Shown: positions 1 to 7,040 of the stretch, piece by piece
How positions within the stretch are numbered: the stretch's first letter is position 1
Layout: every line of letters starts with the position of its first letter
Assembly (NCBI GenBank): GCA_049679965.1
Contig: JBAUGX010000090.1
Coordinates: 1-24,217 of the forward strand
DNA length: 24,217 nucleotides
Direction: 5' to 3'
DNA from: 2-12-FULL-65-11 sp049679965
GTDB lineage: Bacteria > Acidobacteriota > Vicinamibacteria > Vicinamibacterales > CAVVIG01
The notes under the pieces: generated by a model
What the model was told of the DNA's origin: nothing
Databases searched by the model: none
Seen by the model: the letters and a program-made list of their open reading frames with translations, nothing else
Program-made: the position numbers and the translations under genes

Positions 1-1
1 G

Positions 2-1294
2 GGCGGGCCGCCTCCGGGCGGCGCGATGGGGCCGCCAGGACAGCAGGTCATCTTCTGGGGCCAGGGCGGCACGCCAGAACTGGCCGCGCAAGTCGAAGCC
101 GAGCGGCAAACGACGAGCCGCACGGCCGGCACGCGTTTCCGCGCGCACATCCGCTACCGCGGCAACCTCAGTTACGAGACGCTCACGCTCAAGCCGATCC
201 ACCCGCTGCAGGTCGTCATCCGCAACCAGGCGGTGCAGACCTGCTACACCGGCAACTGGCAGCTCAACTTCATGCGCTCGCAGAACGGTGGAGAGGCCAT
301 CCAGACCGGCCATGGCGGCGTCGGCGTCGTCATCGACGTCGGCACGGCGGTCAAGCGCGTCAAGGTCGGCGACCAGGTCATCATCTCGGCGACGCCGCAA
401 TGCGGCGTCTGTGGCAACTGCCTCGTCGGCCGCGGTGACAGCTGCCTGACGCGGCTGCCGTCAATCGCCTCTGCCACGATGTCGGACAACACACCGGTGT
501 ATATGACGTCACGGCCGATGGGGCCGGGCGGCAACGCAGAACTACTCGTGTCCGAAGAAGACTGGGTCGTACCGATCTTCACCCGTGTCTCCCCGGCCGA
601 ACTGTCGATCCTGGGTTGTCCGTCGGCGGTCGGTCTCGGGTTGGCCGTGTGCCGGTTCCCGGTCGAAGCGGGCACCGATGTCGCCGTGTTCGGGCTGGGG
701 GCGATGGGACTGGGCGCGGTGCAGGGCGCGCGCATTCAAGGGGCGCGGGCGATCATCGGCATCGACCCGATTCGCTATCGCCGCGATCTGGCGCTGAAGC
801 TCGGCGCGACACAGGTGCTGGATCCCAACGAGCACCGTGGCGTCGCGCTCGCCGCGAAAATCCGCGAGCTGACGCCGAGCCCCGTCCCGGCAGGCCGGCG
901 CTACGCGAACGAGCGCGCGGCCGGCGTGCTGTACGCGCTGGAGGGGACCGCGGGCGCGCAGTACCCGCTGGCGCCGGGCATCGAGGCGCCGCCGGAAGAG
1001 AACCTGGTGCAGCAGATCTACACGTCTGTCAGGAATGGCGGCTACATGAAGCTCGGTGGCACGCCGCCCGGATCGCTCACCGGGATCAACGTCGGCAACA
1101 AGGTGGTGATCGGCGGCAACTTCCTCGGCATCAACGTGCTGACCGATCTGCCGCGCTTCGTCCACATGATCGAGCGCGGGCAGTTCGACGCGAAGTCGAT
1201 GATCGGGCGCACGTACCGCTTCGACCAGTCGCAGGAGGCGATGGTCGCGGTGTCGAACCGGTCAGTCATTACGACGGTGATCGACTTCACATAG
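2..1294 (+). CDS. Zinc-type MDR alcohol dehydrogenase, 5' end outside the window
   Basis: A medium-chain dehydrogenase/reductase. The frame is open to the window edge and its first codons encode a Gly/Pro-rich linker, so the ATG at 26 is probably internal and an export signal may lie upstream, as in the paralogue at 14472. Visible: the catalytic-zinc Cys (TCYT, codon at 242), a GHGG motif (His codon at 311) where the family normally has GHE, a complete structural-zinc set of four Cys (codons 401, 410, 419, 443; spacing CxxCxxCx7C), a GCPSAVGLG segment with the third catalytic-zinc Cys, and a Rossmann GLGAMG followed by an Asp (GID), which favours NAD. A stretch around 880-1010 looks like an insertion relative to ordinary alcohol dehydrogenases. 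The substrate is unknown. The class is secure; activity is uncertain because the Glu after the zinc His is Gly. Confidence 0.9.
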   Translation, partial: GGPPPGGAMGPPGQQVIFWGQGGTPELAAQVEAERQTTSRTAGTRFRAHIRYRGNLSYETLTLKPIHPLQVVIRNQAVQTCYTGNWQLNFMRSQNGGEAIQTGHGGVGVVIDVGTAVKRVKVGDQVIISATPQCGVCGNCLVGRGDSCLTRLPSIASATMSDNTPVYMTSRPMGPGGNAELLVSEEDWVVPIFTRVSPAELSILGCPSAVGLGLAVCRFPVEAGTDVAVFGLGAMGLGAVQGARIQGARAIIGIDPIRYRRDLALKLGATQVLDPNEHRGVALAAKIRELTPSPVPAGRRYANERAAGVLYALEGTAGAQYPLAPGIEAPPEENLVQQIYTSVRNGGYMKLGGTPPGSLTGINVGNKVVIGGNFLGINVLTDLPRFVHMIERGQFDAKSMIGRTYRFDQSQEAMVAVSNRSVITTVIDFT

Positions 1295-1507
1295 GCACTA
1301 CGGGAAGGTGACGTGCTGGTAACTTTGCCAGAGGCCGCTCATCCGGGTCTATCGTGCGTGACATCGCTTCGAGCTTGATCGAGTCGAGAAGGCGCGAACC
1401 GAGCATACCCGTTTGACCCGCGGAGTGGGCTATGCTGGAATCGGCTTGCGGTCCGGCGTCGGGCGGCTGATGACTCGGGCGGGGGCGCCCATTTTTTGGA
1501 GGCACTG

Positions 1508-2404
1508 ATGTCACATCGCACGCGTTGGTTCAAAGTGGCGCTGGGCGTGCTCGCAGCCGTGGCCGTTGTCGGCATCCCGTTGGTCGCCCAGCAGCCTCAG
1601 CCGCAGCAGGCCGTCATCGATCTGTCGGGCGAGTGGGGGGCCATCCGGCAGGAGGATCAGCCACACCGCCAGCCGGGCCCCGAGCTGGGGGACTACACCG
1701 GGCTGCCGATCAATGCCGCCGCGCGCCAGAAAGCGGAGACGTGGGACGCCTCGACCCTCTCCCAGCCCGAGCGACAGACCCAGCCGCATCCGGCTCAGTA
1801 TTCGTTGCGCGGCGGGGGCGGGCCGAGCCCACGCTTTATGAAGATCCTCGCCCCGGTCACCGGCAATCTCATTGGCTACTCGCTCGTGGGGCTGTACGGG
1901 CGCGCAGACCGCCGGATCTGGCTGGATGGCCGAAACCATCCGTCCGACTACGCCGAACACACCTGGGACGGCTACTCGACCGGCGTGCAACAAGGCAGTG
2001 CGCTCGTCGTCACGACGACACACATGAAATATGGCGTGATCCAGCGCAACGGAGTGCCCACGAGTCCGTACGGCGTGATGAGAGAGTACTGGTTCCGCCA
2101 TGGCGACTACTTGACCGTCATGACGATGATCGACGATCCGATCTATCTCGAGGAGCCGTTCGTCAGGACAACCGAGTGGGTCCGCGACCCGGATGCCCAT
2201 GTCGCCCTCCAGCAGTTCTTCGAGGCGGTCGACGAACTCGGTAACAAGCCGCTCGGTTGGGTGCCGCACTGGCCGCTCGGCACTCGCCATACCGAGTTCG
2301 GCGAGACTTACGGCCTTCCCTTCGAGGCGACACGCGGCGGCGCGGAGTCGATGTATCCAGAGTACCGGCTCAAGATCGAGCAGTGGATGGCAACGCGACG
2401 CTAG
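1508..2404 (+). CDS. Secreted protein of unknown function (DLSGEW / IDDPIYLEEPF family)
   Basis: A 298-residue protein with a Sec-type signal peptide (basic start, hydrophobic stretch, likely cut after LVA near residue 26). The ATG at 1508 is preferred because GGAGG at 1498-1502 sits 5 nt before it; a TTG at 1496 in the same frame would overlap that site. The mature part starts with DLSGEWG and an EDxxxR segment, then PGPELGDYTGLP, a TTTHMK strand, PYGVM, IDDPIYLEEPFVRT and a KPLGWVP..HTEF end. I recognise this as a common conserved hypothetical of Acidobacteriota and some Proteobacteria, but I know no assigned function. A related but broken copy lies at 16981-17645. In both places the gene follows a zinc dehydrogenase on the same strand, which hints at a shared pathway. 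Confidence 0.85.
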   Translation: MSHRTRWFKVALGVLAAVAVVGIPLVAQQPQPQQAVIDLSGEWGAIRQEDQPHRQPGPELGDYTGLPINAAARQKAETWDASTLSQPERQTQPHPAQYSLRGGGGPSPRFMKILAPVTGNLIGYSLVGLYGRADRRIWLDGRNHPSDYAEHTWDGYSTGVQQGSALVVTTTHMKYGVIQRNGVPTSPYGVMREYWFRHGDYLTVMTMIDDPIYLEEPFVRTTEWVRDPDAHVALQQFFEAVDELGNKPLGWVPHWPLGTRHTEFGETYGLPFEATRGGAESMYPEYRLKIEQWMATRR

Positions 2405-2468
2405 CCGCTTTTTCGTGCGGCGCTATTTCGGTGGCTGGAGTGTTTGATTTCCCCGCGAGCGGAGAATC

Positions 2469-3785
2469 ATGCAGAAACTCATCGCTCACGGTGTGTTGGC
2501 CGCGGCCCTTGCGACAACGGTCCAGGCCCAATGGCCAACTTGGCGCGGCCCCTCGTCTTCGGGTGTGTCGCTCGAGCGGGGGCTTCCCGTTGCCTGGAGC
2601 GAGACACAGGCGGTCGCCTGGAAAGCGCCGCTGCGCGGCCTCGGCATCTCCTCTCCGGTTGTCTGGGAGAATCTCGTCTTCCTGACGTCACAGGCCGGAA
2701 GTGGAGAGGTTCGGCCGGGTCCAAGCCTCGTCCAGGGCGGCAACCCGCGGGAGGCCGGCGAGCGAGCGCTCGCCGCCGCGGGTGCCGGAAATGGCCGCGT
2801 CTCGTTTGTGATCACCGCTCTCGATCGCACGACGGGCCGTCAGGCCTGGGAGTACCTCCTTCCCGCCGAAGGCGGCCTGCCGTCGGTCCACGAGAAGCAC
2901 AACCTGGCGTCGCCCAGTCCCGTGACGGACGGCGAGCGCGTGTACGCCTGGTTTGCCACCGGACAGATCGCGGCGCTCGACTTGGCCGGCCGGCTCGTGT
3001 GGACGAAACATCTCGGAGCGGAGTATGGCGCGTTTCAGATCAACTGGGGACACGGCAGCTCGCCCGCGGTGTACCGCGATATGCTGCTGCTTCTCTGCTA
3101 TCACGAGCGCACGTCCTACCTGCTGGCGCTGGACGCGCGCACGGGCGCGGTGCGATGGAAGGTCAACGCGGCGGCCGGTGTCATCTCCTACAGCACGCCG
3201 CTCGTGGTCGAGACGGCGCCGGGGACAGCCGAAGTGATCGTCAACTCGAGCATCGGCCTGAGCGGACACGATGTCAGAACCGGCGAACGGCTCTGGCACA
3301 TCGCCGAGGACAATCGCTTTCCGATCCCGATGCCGCTCTATCAGGACGGTGTGATCTATACGAGCCGCGGGTATCGCAGCAGCCCCTTTATGGCTGTCCG
3401 GCCAGGAGGCAAGGGCGACGTCTCGAGAAGTCATGTGGTCTGGCGGGTGCCATCCGGCGCTCCCTACGTGTCGTCGCTCGTCCACTACGAGGGATTGATC
3501 TACATGGTCGGAGACGTCGGCGTACTGACGGTCACCGATGCCAGGACCGGCGCGCGCGTGTTCCAGGAACGGATCGGCGGCGTCTACACGGCGTCGCCGG
3601 TGGCCGCCGACGGCAAGATCTATCTGGTGAGCGAGGACGGCACGACGATCGTCCTCGCGGCCGGCCGCACGCCCCGCGTGCTCGCGCGCAACACGCTCGA
3701 CGCCCGTCAGCTGGCATCGCCCGCGATCTCGGGCGGCCGGCTCTTCATCCGGTCCGACACCGCCGTGTACGCCATCGGCAACTGA
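2469..3785 (+). CDS. PQQ-like (BamB-type) beta-propeller protein, secreted
   Basis: A 438-residue protein with a short signal peptide ending VQA-Q near residue 20, followed at once by WPTWRGP and GVSLE, the usual opening of this family. Repeated blades follow, each with a strand ending in GxxxW or a D.RTG.. turn (for example LDARTGAVRW and VTDARTGARV). GGAG at 2461-2464 supports the ATG at 2469. The fold is that of PQQ_2/BamB-like eight-bladed propellers. I see no cytochrome CxxCH and no clear PQQ-ligand set, so calling it a dehydrogenase would go beyond the sequence. It is probably a periplasmic or surface scaffold or enzyme of unknown substrate. Related genes are at 9023-10441 and 19387-20715. 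It follows the 1508-2404 gene by 64 nt and may share its transcript. Confidence 0.88.
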   Translation: MQKLIAHGVLAAALATTVQAQWPTWRGPSSSGVSLERGLPVAWSETQAVAWKAPLRGLGISSPVVWENLVFLTSQAGSGEVRPGPSLVQGGNPREAGERALAAAGAGNGRVSFVITALDRTTGRQAWEYLLPAEGGLPSVHEKHNLASPSPVTDGERVYAWFATGQIAALDLAGRLVWTKHLGAEYGAFQINWGHGSSPAVYRDMLLLLCYHERTSYLLALDARTGAVRWKVNAAAGVISYSTPLVVETAPGTAEVIVNSSIGLSGHDVRTGERLWHIAEDNRFPIPMPLYQDGVIYTSRGYRSSPFMAVRPGGKGDVSRSHVVWRVPSGAPYVSSLVHYEGLIYMVGDVGVLTVTDARTGARVFQERIGGVYTASPVAADGKIYLVSEDGTTIVLAAGRTPRVLARNTLDARQLASPAISGGRLFIRSDTAVYAIGN

Positions 3786-4234
3786 CACCCTGACGATCGG
3801 TCGCTGGCATAGCGGTCCTCGGCCAGGCGGCGTTGGCTTAACAAACCTTAACCTTCCTCGATGCGCGTCTCCGTGTAACGTACGACGACAAGCCCAAGGC
3901 GCCACCACATCTGACACCGCGGCAGGAAGTGCTGGCCTCGATCGGGCGGTGATACGCGCTGACGGCTGACACGCGACTCGCGTGAGTCGTGTCACAGTTG
4001 GGACGAGCGACTCTCCACCCGCTCGCCACCAAGCGGCATGCCGGTTGTGACCCACCTCGCGCCGGCATGCCGCATCTTCATACTTCTGCATTCTCGCTTC
4101 TCACATTCGCGCAACACGTATCGCGATCGCTGACGACTCGCTCGGTGTGTAAACGGATCGACGCCCGTTTCGTAAACAGAACCAGAGACGTGCGCCATTC
4201 GTCCAAAGACATCAGCGTGCGTCTGAACGAAACC
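3786..4234. other. Intergenic stretch with TTAAC repeats and a possible coding scrap
   Basis: No convincing gene lies in these 449 bases. Near its start are CTTAAC at 3837-3842 and 3847-3852 (10-nt period) and TGTAACG at 3874-3880. From about 3850 to 3952 a plus-strand frame reads like a coding remnant (it contains TYDDKPKAPPHLTPRQ and ends at a TGA), but it has no start codon and I cannot name it. A frame open from a GTG at 3989 leads into the kinase, but its first 82 codons look non-coding. Confidence 0.5.
3837..3880. promoter_or_regulatory. Possible operator: TTAAC direct repeats
   Basis: CTTAAC occurs at 3837 and again at 3847, one helical turn apart, and TGTAACG follows at 3874. Repeats of TTAAC-like units with a 10-11 nt period are the usual layout of sites bound by tandem winged-helix regulators such as the OmpR/PhoB family. 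The same word recurs at 6966 and in the divergent region at 14279-14387. No regulator can be named from this window. Confidence 0.3.
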
Positions 4235-4969
4235 ATGGAGAGTCCGGTTTGTCTCCCCGAATCATCGGAGACGGCGATCACCGAACGAGAACGTGCCGAG
4301 CAGGCGCGCCTGAGCCTCCTGGATCGTCTCGCGGCCGCCGAAGAAGATGAGCGACGGCGGATCGCGCGCGAGCTGCACGACCACTTCGGGCAAATGCTCA
4401 CCCTGCTGAGGCTGCAGACTGATCGAATCAAGGCGGTGTGTCGCGAGCCAGCGCTGCGTGACCAGGTTGAAGCGCTCGAGGCCACAGCCACACATCTCGA
4501 CCAGGACATCCATCACTTCCTATGGGAATTACGGCCGGAGTTCGCCGGCCCTGCCGGTCTTCTGGCCTCACTGGCACATCACCTACATCGCTGGTCGGCG
4601 AAGGTCGGTATTCCCGTCGAACTGCGCGCCGGTGAGGAGGCCGATACCGGTGTGCCGCCGCGCATCTGCGCCACGCTCCACCAAATCACCAAGGAAGCGC
4701 TCACCAATGTCGCCAAGCACGCACGAGCGGCACACGTGATCGTCACGCTGGAACGAGTGAGTGAAGAGCTTTCTCTCGTCATCGAGGACGACGGCGTGGG
4801 ATTCCAACCCGACGAGACCGCTGTCGTCGGCCGTGGTCTCGGGCTGCTCGGGATCCACGAGCGGGCCGCCCTCGTCGCGGCACGCGTGCAAATTCGATCG
4901 GCCCCTCGCGGCGGGACGGCTGTCGTCGTGCGGGTGGCCGTGCCGGCGCCGATCCCTGCCCGTCCATAG
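4235..4969 (+). CDS. Sensor histidine kinase, NarL/DesK type, without a visible sensor domain
   Basis: The catalytic half of a two-component kinase, 244 residues from the ATG at 4235. Around residues 14-35 a coiled segment (AITERERAEQ) resembles the tail of a PAS/PAC module. HisKA_3 follows with the phospho-accepting His 48 in RELHDHFGQ, then a HATPase_c domain with the N-box (EALTNVAKHA, Asn 158), G1 box (DDGVGF, 185-190) and G2 box (GRGLGLLGIHER, 199-210). No membrane segment or complete sensor is present. The frame extends to a GTG at 3989, but those codons look non-coding and there is no clear ribosome site at either start. I infer that the PAS region was lost or was never at this locus. 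It ends 2 nt before the response regulator gene, which should be its partner. Confidence 0.82.
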   Translation: MESPVCLPESSETAITERERAEQARLSLLDRLAAAEEDERRRIARELHDHFGQMLTLLRLQTDRIKAVCREPALRDQVEALEATATHLDQDIHHFLWELRPEFAGPAGLLASLAHHLHRWSAKVGIPVELRAGEEADTGVPPRICATLHQITKEALTNVAKHARAAHVIVTLERVSEELSLVIEDDGVGFQPDETAVVGRGLGLLGIHERAALVAARVQIRSAPRGGTAVVVRVAVPAPIPARP

Positions 4970-4971
4970 CG

Positions 4972-5769
4972 ATGTCGGAGCCGCTCCGCATTCTTCTCGC
5001 CGACGACCACGCGGCGGTTCGGCAGGCAGTGGCGCTGCTCATCAACAATCAACCAGACATGAGCGTCGTCTGCGAAGCTGGTGACGGCGCCACGGCCGTT
5101 CAGCAAGCCCAGGAGCTCAAGCCGGACGTCGTGGTCATGGACCTCTCGATGCCCCGCATGAGCGGGCTGGTCGCCGTCAGGGCGCTCACAGAGTTGGAGC
5201 CCGGCCCGGCCATTGTGATCTGGACGCGGCATGACGATGATGCCCACGTGCAGGAACTGCTGCGCGCCGGGGTCTCGAGCTACGTGTCGAAAACGAGCGC
5301 GCTTGACGAGCTGCTGGACGCGATCCGTGCCGCAGCGTCCGGCGCCCAGTATCTCGATTCGACCATCACCGGGCGTGCCTCGGCGCGGTTTCGCTCGAGG
5401 AAGGGGAACTCGAACGCGGATCGAACGCCGATCAATGCCTCGGAGTCCGACCCTGACGGCGTCGACCATCGGCCGGCCGGCGACGGACTATGCGGCGCTC
5501 GACAACCTGAACTGGAAGGATGTGACGCCACGGATGGCCATGGCCTACGACCTGCGCGGGGACGGCAAGACGGCTGTCAAGGTGACGCTGAACAAGTACG
5601 TGGCCGGCCAGGCACTCGGCGGGCTGGGTGGCAGCGTCAATCCGATTTCGCGACTCACCAACAACCAGAACCGGACCTGGAACGATGCGGACGGGGACAA
5701 GGTTGTGGACTGCGACCTGCTTCAACGAACGGCGAATGGCGAATGCACCAACAACGGCACCGCCATTAG
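4972..5769 (+). CDS. Response regulator receiver domain with out-of-frame tail (output domain lost)
   Basis: Residues 1 to about 128 form a normal receiver domain of the NarL family: acidic pair Asp 11/Asp 12, phospho-acceptor Asp 57 in VVVMDLSMPRMSG, Thr 85 and Lys 107 in YVSKTS. A NarL protein should continue after about residue 140 into a LuxR-type HTH. Here the sequence changes at about nt 5400: the remaining roughly 120 residues are Gly/Arg/Gln-rich and are the wrong-frame translation of a TonB-receptor fragment that reads well in the +1 frame. The product can be phosphorylated in principle but has no DNA-binding domain. The receiver call is secure. Whether the tail is translated is unknown. 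Confidence 0.8.
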   Translation: MSEPLRILLADDHAAVRQAVALLINNQPDMSVVCEAGDGATAVQQAQELKPDVVVMDLSMPRMSGLVAVRALTELEPGPAIVIWTRHDDDAHVQELLRAGVSSYVSKTSALDELLDAIRAAASGAQYLDSTITGRASARFRSRKGNSNADRTPINASESDPDGVDHRPAGDGLCGARQPELEGCDATDGHGLRPARGRQDGCQGDAEQVRGRPGTRRAGWQRQSDFATHQQPEPDLERCGRGQGCGLRPASTNGEWRMHQQRHRH

Positions 5770-5884
5770 TGCCTACCAGCAAGCGCAGGGCTGCAGTGCC
5801 TTTGTCGGTGCGATCGGTTGTACCGTTCCGAACCCCCTCACGGACACGAATATCCGGGAGGGCTGGAACGTGCGCGGCTACTCG
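5435..5884 (+). pseudogene. Internal fragment of a TonB-dependent outer-membrane receptor
   Basis: The frame contains LNWKDVTPRMAMAYDLRGDG, then KTAVKVTLNKYV, NRTWNDADGD, DCDLL, NGEC and finally EGWNVRGY. This order is characteristic of the barrel of the large carboxypeptidase-regulatory TonB receptors of Acidobacteriota, which are around 1000 residues long. Only about 145 residues are present. The plug, N-terminal domain and the last part of the barrel are missing. The left edge abuts the truncated response regulator and the right edge, near the codons for GYSAL at about 5880, runs in frame into the Gly-rich protein. It cannot form a receptor. Confidence 0.75.
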
Positions 5885-6565
5885 GCGCTGGCGGCCCCGC
5901 CGGCCGCAGCCGCGCAGGCCGCGCAGGTCGCCGACCCACGACAGGCCCTTGGTGGTATTTGGGTGCTGAATCGCGCCAAGAGCCAAGTGCCTGATCCACA
6001 GCGCAGTGATGCACCGAATCCGGGCGGCCAGGACGATGGCCGAGGAGCCGCCGGGCGACGCGGTGGAGGCCGCGGCGGGTTTGGCGGCCCTGGCGGAGGT
6101 GGACGAGGCGGACCGGGCGGACCGGGCGGACCGGGCGGACCGAGCGGACCGGGCGAACCGGGCGGACCGGGCGGTGGAGCTCGAGGCGGCGATCCGGATC
6201 GAATGCAAGCGATTCTCAACTATCTGCGGACGCTCAATCAGTCCTCCAATCAGATGACGATTGTCATTCACGACACGTCAGTCGTGATGACCGAGGCCGA
6301 TGGCCGAACGCGGACGCTGCAGACCGACAACAAGAAGACGGACGGTCGTGCGGAAAACGGCCTCGTGAAACTTCGTATGAAGACCCACTGGAACGGACAA
6401 ACGCTCATCTCCGAGATCGAGGTCGACGACGGACCGACGATCGAACGCAAGTACGAGCTCTCGCCCGACGGCACCGAGCTACGGATCGGCACGCGCATCA
6501 GCGGGACGGACGGCCGCGGCAGCGGTCAGGCCTCGATCTTCGTGTACGAGCGCCCCGCGCAATGA
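5435..6565 (+). CDS. Chimeric ORF: TonB-receptor fragment fused in frame to a Gly-rich secreted protein
   Basis: The second part, from about 5885, matches the gene at 10454-11131 (-): a GGIWVLNRAKSQVPDP block corresponds to AGAWALNREKSQIPEP there, then come a Gly/Pro tract, an RMQAILNYLRTL helix (MQATMNYVRRL in the paralogue), and beta strands ending IFVYERPAQ (LLFVYQRPA in the paralogue). AAPPAAAAQ looks like the last bases of its original signal peptide, whose start has been replaced by receptor sequence. The ATG at 5435 is the best available start but has no obvious ribosome site; the frame stays open back to 5231 inside the receiver gene. If translated, the product would lack an export signal. 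The function of the family is unknown; the strands after the Gly tract suggest a small beta fold. Confidence 0.6.
   Translation: MPRSPTLTASTIGRPATDYAALDNLNWKDVTPRMAMAYDLRGDGKTAVKVTLNKYVAGQALGGLGGSVNPISRLTNNQNRTWNDADGDKVVDCDLLQRTANGECTNNGTAISAYQQAQGCSAFVGAIGCTVPNPLTDTNIREGWNVRGYSALAAPPAAAAQAAQVADPRQALGGIWVLNRAKSQVPDPQRSDAPNPGGQDDGRGAAGRRGGGRGGFGGPGGGGRGGPGGPGGPGGPSGPGEPGGPGGGARGGDPDRMQAILNYLRTLNQSSNQMTIVIHDTSVVMTEADGRTRTLQTDNKKTDGRAENGLVKLRMKTHWNGQTLISEIEVDDGPTIERKYELSPDGTELRIGTRISGTDGRGSGQASIFVYERPAQ
6107..6169 (+). repeat. 9-bp tandem repeat, seven copies (GGCGGACCG)
   Basis: Seven consecutive 9-bp units start at 6107. Five are exact GGCGGACCG; the fifth starts with A (6143) and the sixth carries GAA for GGA (6152-6160). 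Each encodes Gly-Gly-Pro or a near variant within the Gly-rich linker of the surrounding ORF. Copy number of such a repeat can change by slippage without a frameshift because the unit is a multiple of three. Confidence 0.9.
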
Positions 6566-7040
6566 CGTCGTCATGTGGCCTCTCGAGTACCGATCACATG
6601 CGACATGCGTGTGACAAGCGTATGGCATCACGCGTCAACATGTGGACACCGATCAAGTGCGACGTCCGGTCATCGTTCGTGCGGTGTGGCAGCGCGCGCC
6701 TGTGGTGCCGATCTGCACCCTCTGCCACCCGGTGGTCACCGATGCGACGACCTGTTCGAGCCAGGAACGGAGCCTGGCCGTTTGGTCGTCTGAGGATCGC
6801 GCGCGCGGCGCTGCCTCGTTCAGTTCGGTGACAAGCGCGTCGAGATCGTCCCGGTCGTTCATGGTCTTGAGCCACTCGTCCAGCTTCAGCCGCCGCCTAC
6901 GCCAGAGATAGAGGACCGTACGGGAATTGGAGATCGTCGATTTTCGTGAAGCCAAATTCACAAAACTTAACAATATGAACCGCAGCGAGGTTGTGTAATG
7001 AGTTGGCGTCTTCTTGCACAGCGCGGGAAGGAACACCGGC
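6566..7040. other. Gap with one minus-strand gene remnant
   Basis: Apart from the fragment at 6653-6862 (-), no gene is supported in these 475 bases. The part next to the 7041 gene (6950-6975) is AT-rich and contains CTTAAC at 6966-6971, the word that also recurs at 3837 and 14291, so it may hold the promoter of the 7041 gene. Confidence 0.45.
6653..6862 (-). pseudogene. N-terminal remnant of an unidentified protein, possibly PilT-like
   Basis: From the ATG at 6862 about 40 codons have good coding character (GC-rich third positions) and encode an acidic helical start: MNDRDDLDALVTELNEAAP, then DDQTARLRSWLEQVVA. After that the frame turns into Arg/Thr-rich sequence of non-coding look and stops at 6653. 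The opening resembles the N-terminal helix of PilT-type twitching ATPases of Acidobacteriota, where a WL..V.ARGGSDL motif should follow; that motif is missing here. The assignment is tentative. Confidence 0.3.

Noticed and set aside
1410..1440. TTGACC ... TATGCT as a promoter for the 1508 gene
   Set aside because: The spacer is only 12 nt, too short for a sigma-70 promoter.
3850..3952. Possible coding scrap with LTPRQEVL, which recalls a LuxR-type HTH start
   Set aside because: It has no start, is one residue short of the LTPRQREVL pattern and ends at once. Too little to call the lost output domain of the regulator.
2688..4091. Long minus-strand ORF (467 codons) opposite the first propeller
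   Set aside because: It is rich in Arg, Ala and Gly, has no family features, and lies antisense to a well-supported gene with a signal peptide and propeller motifs. GC-rich DNA often leaves such frames open.
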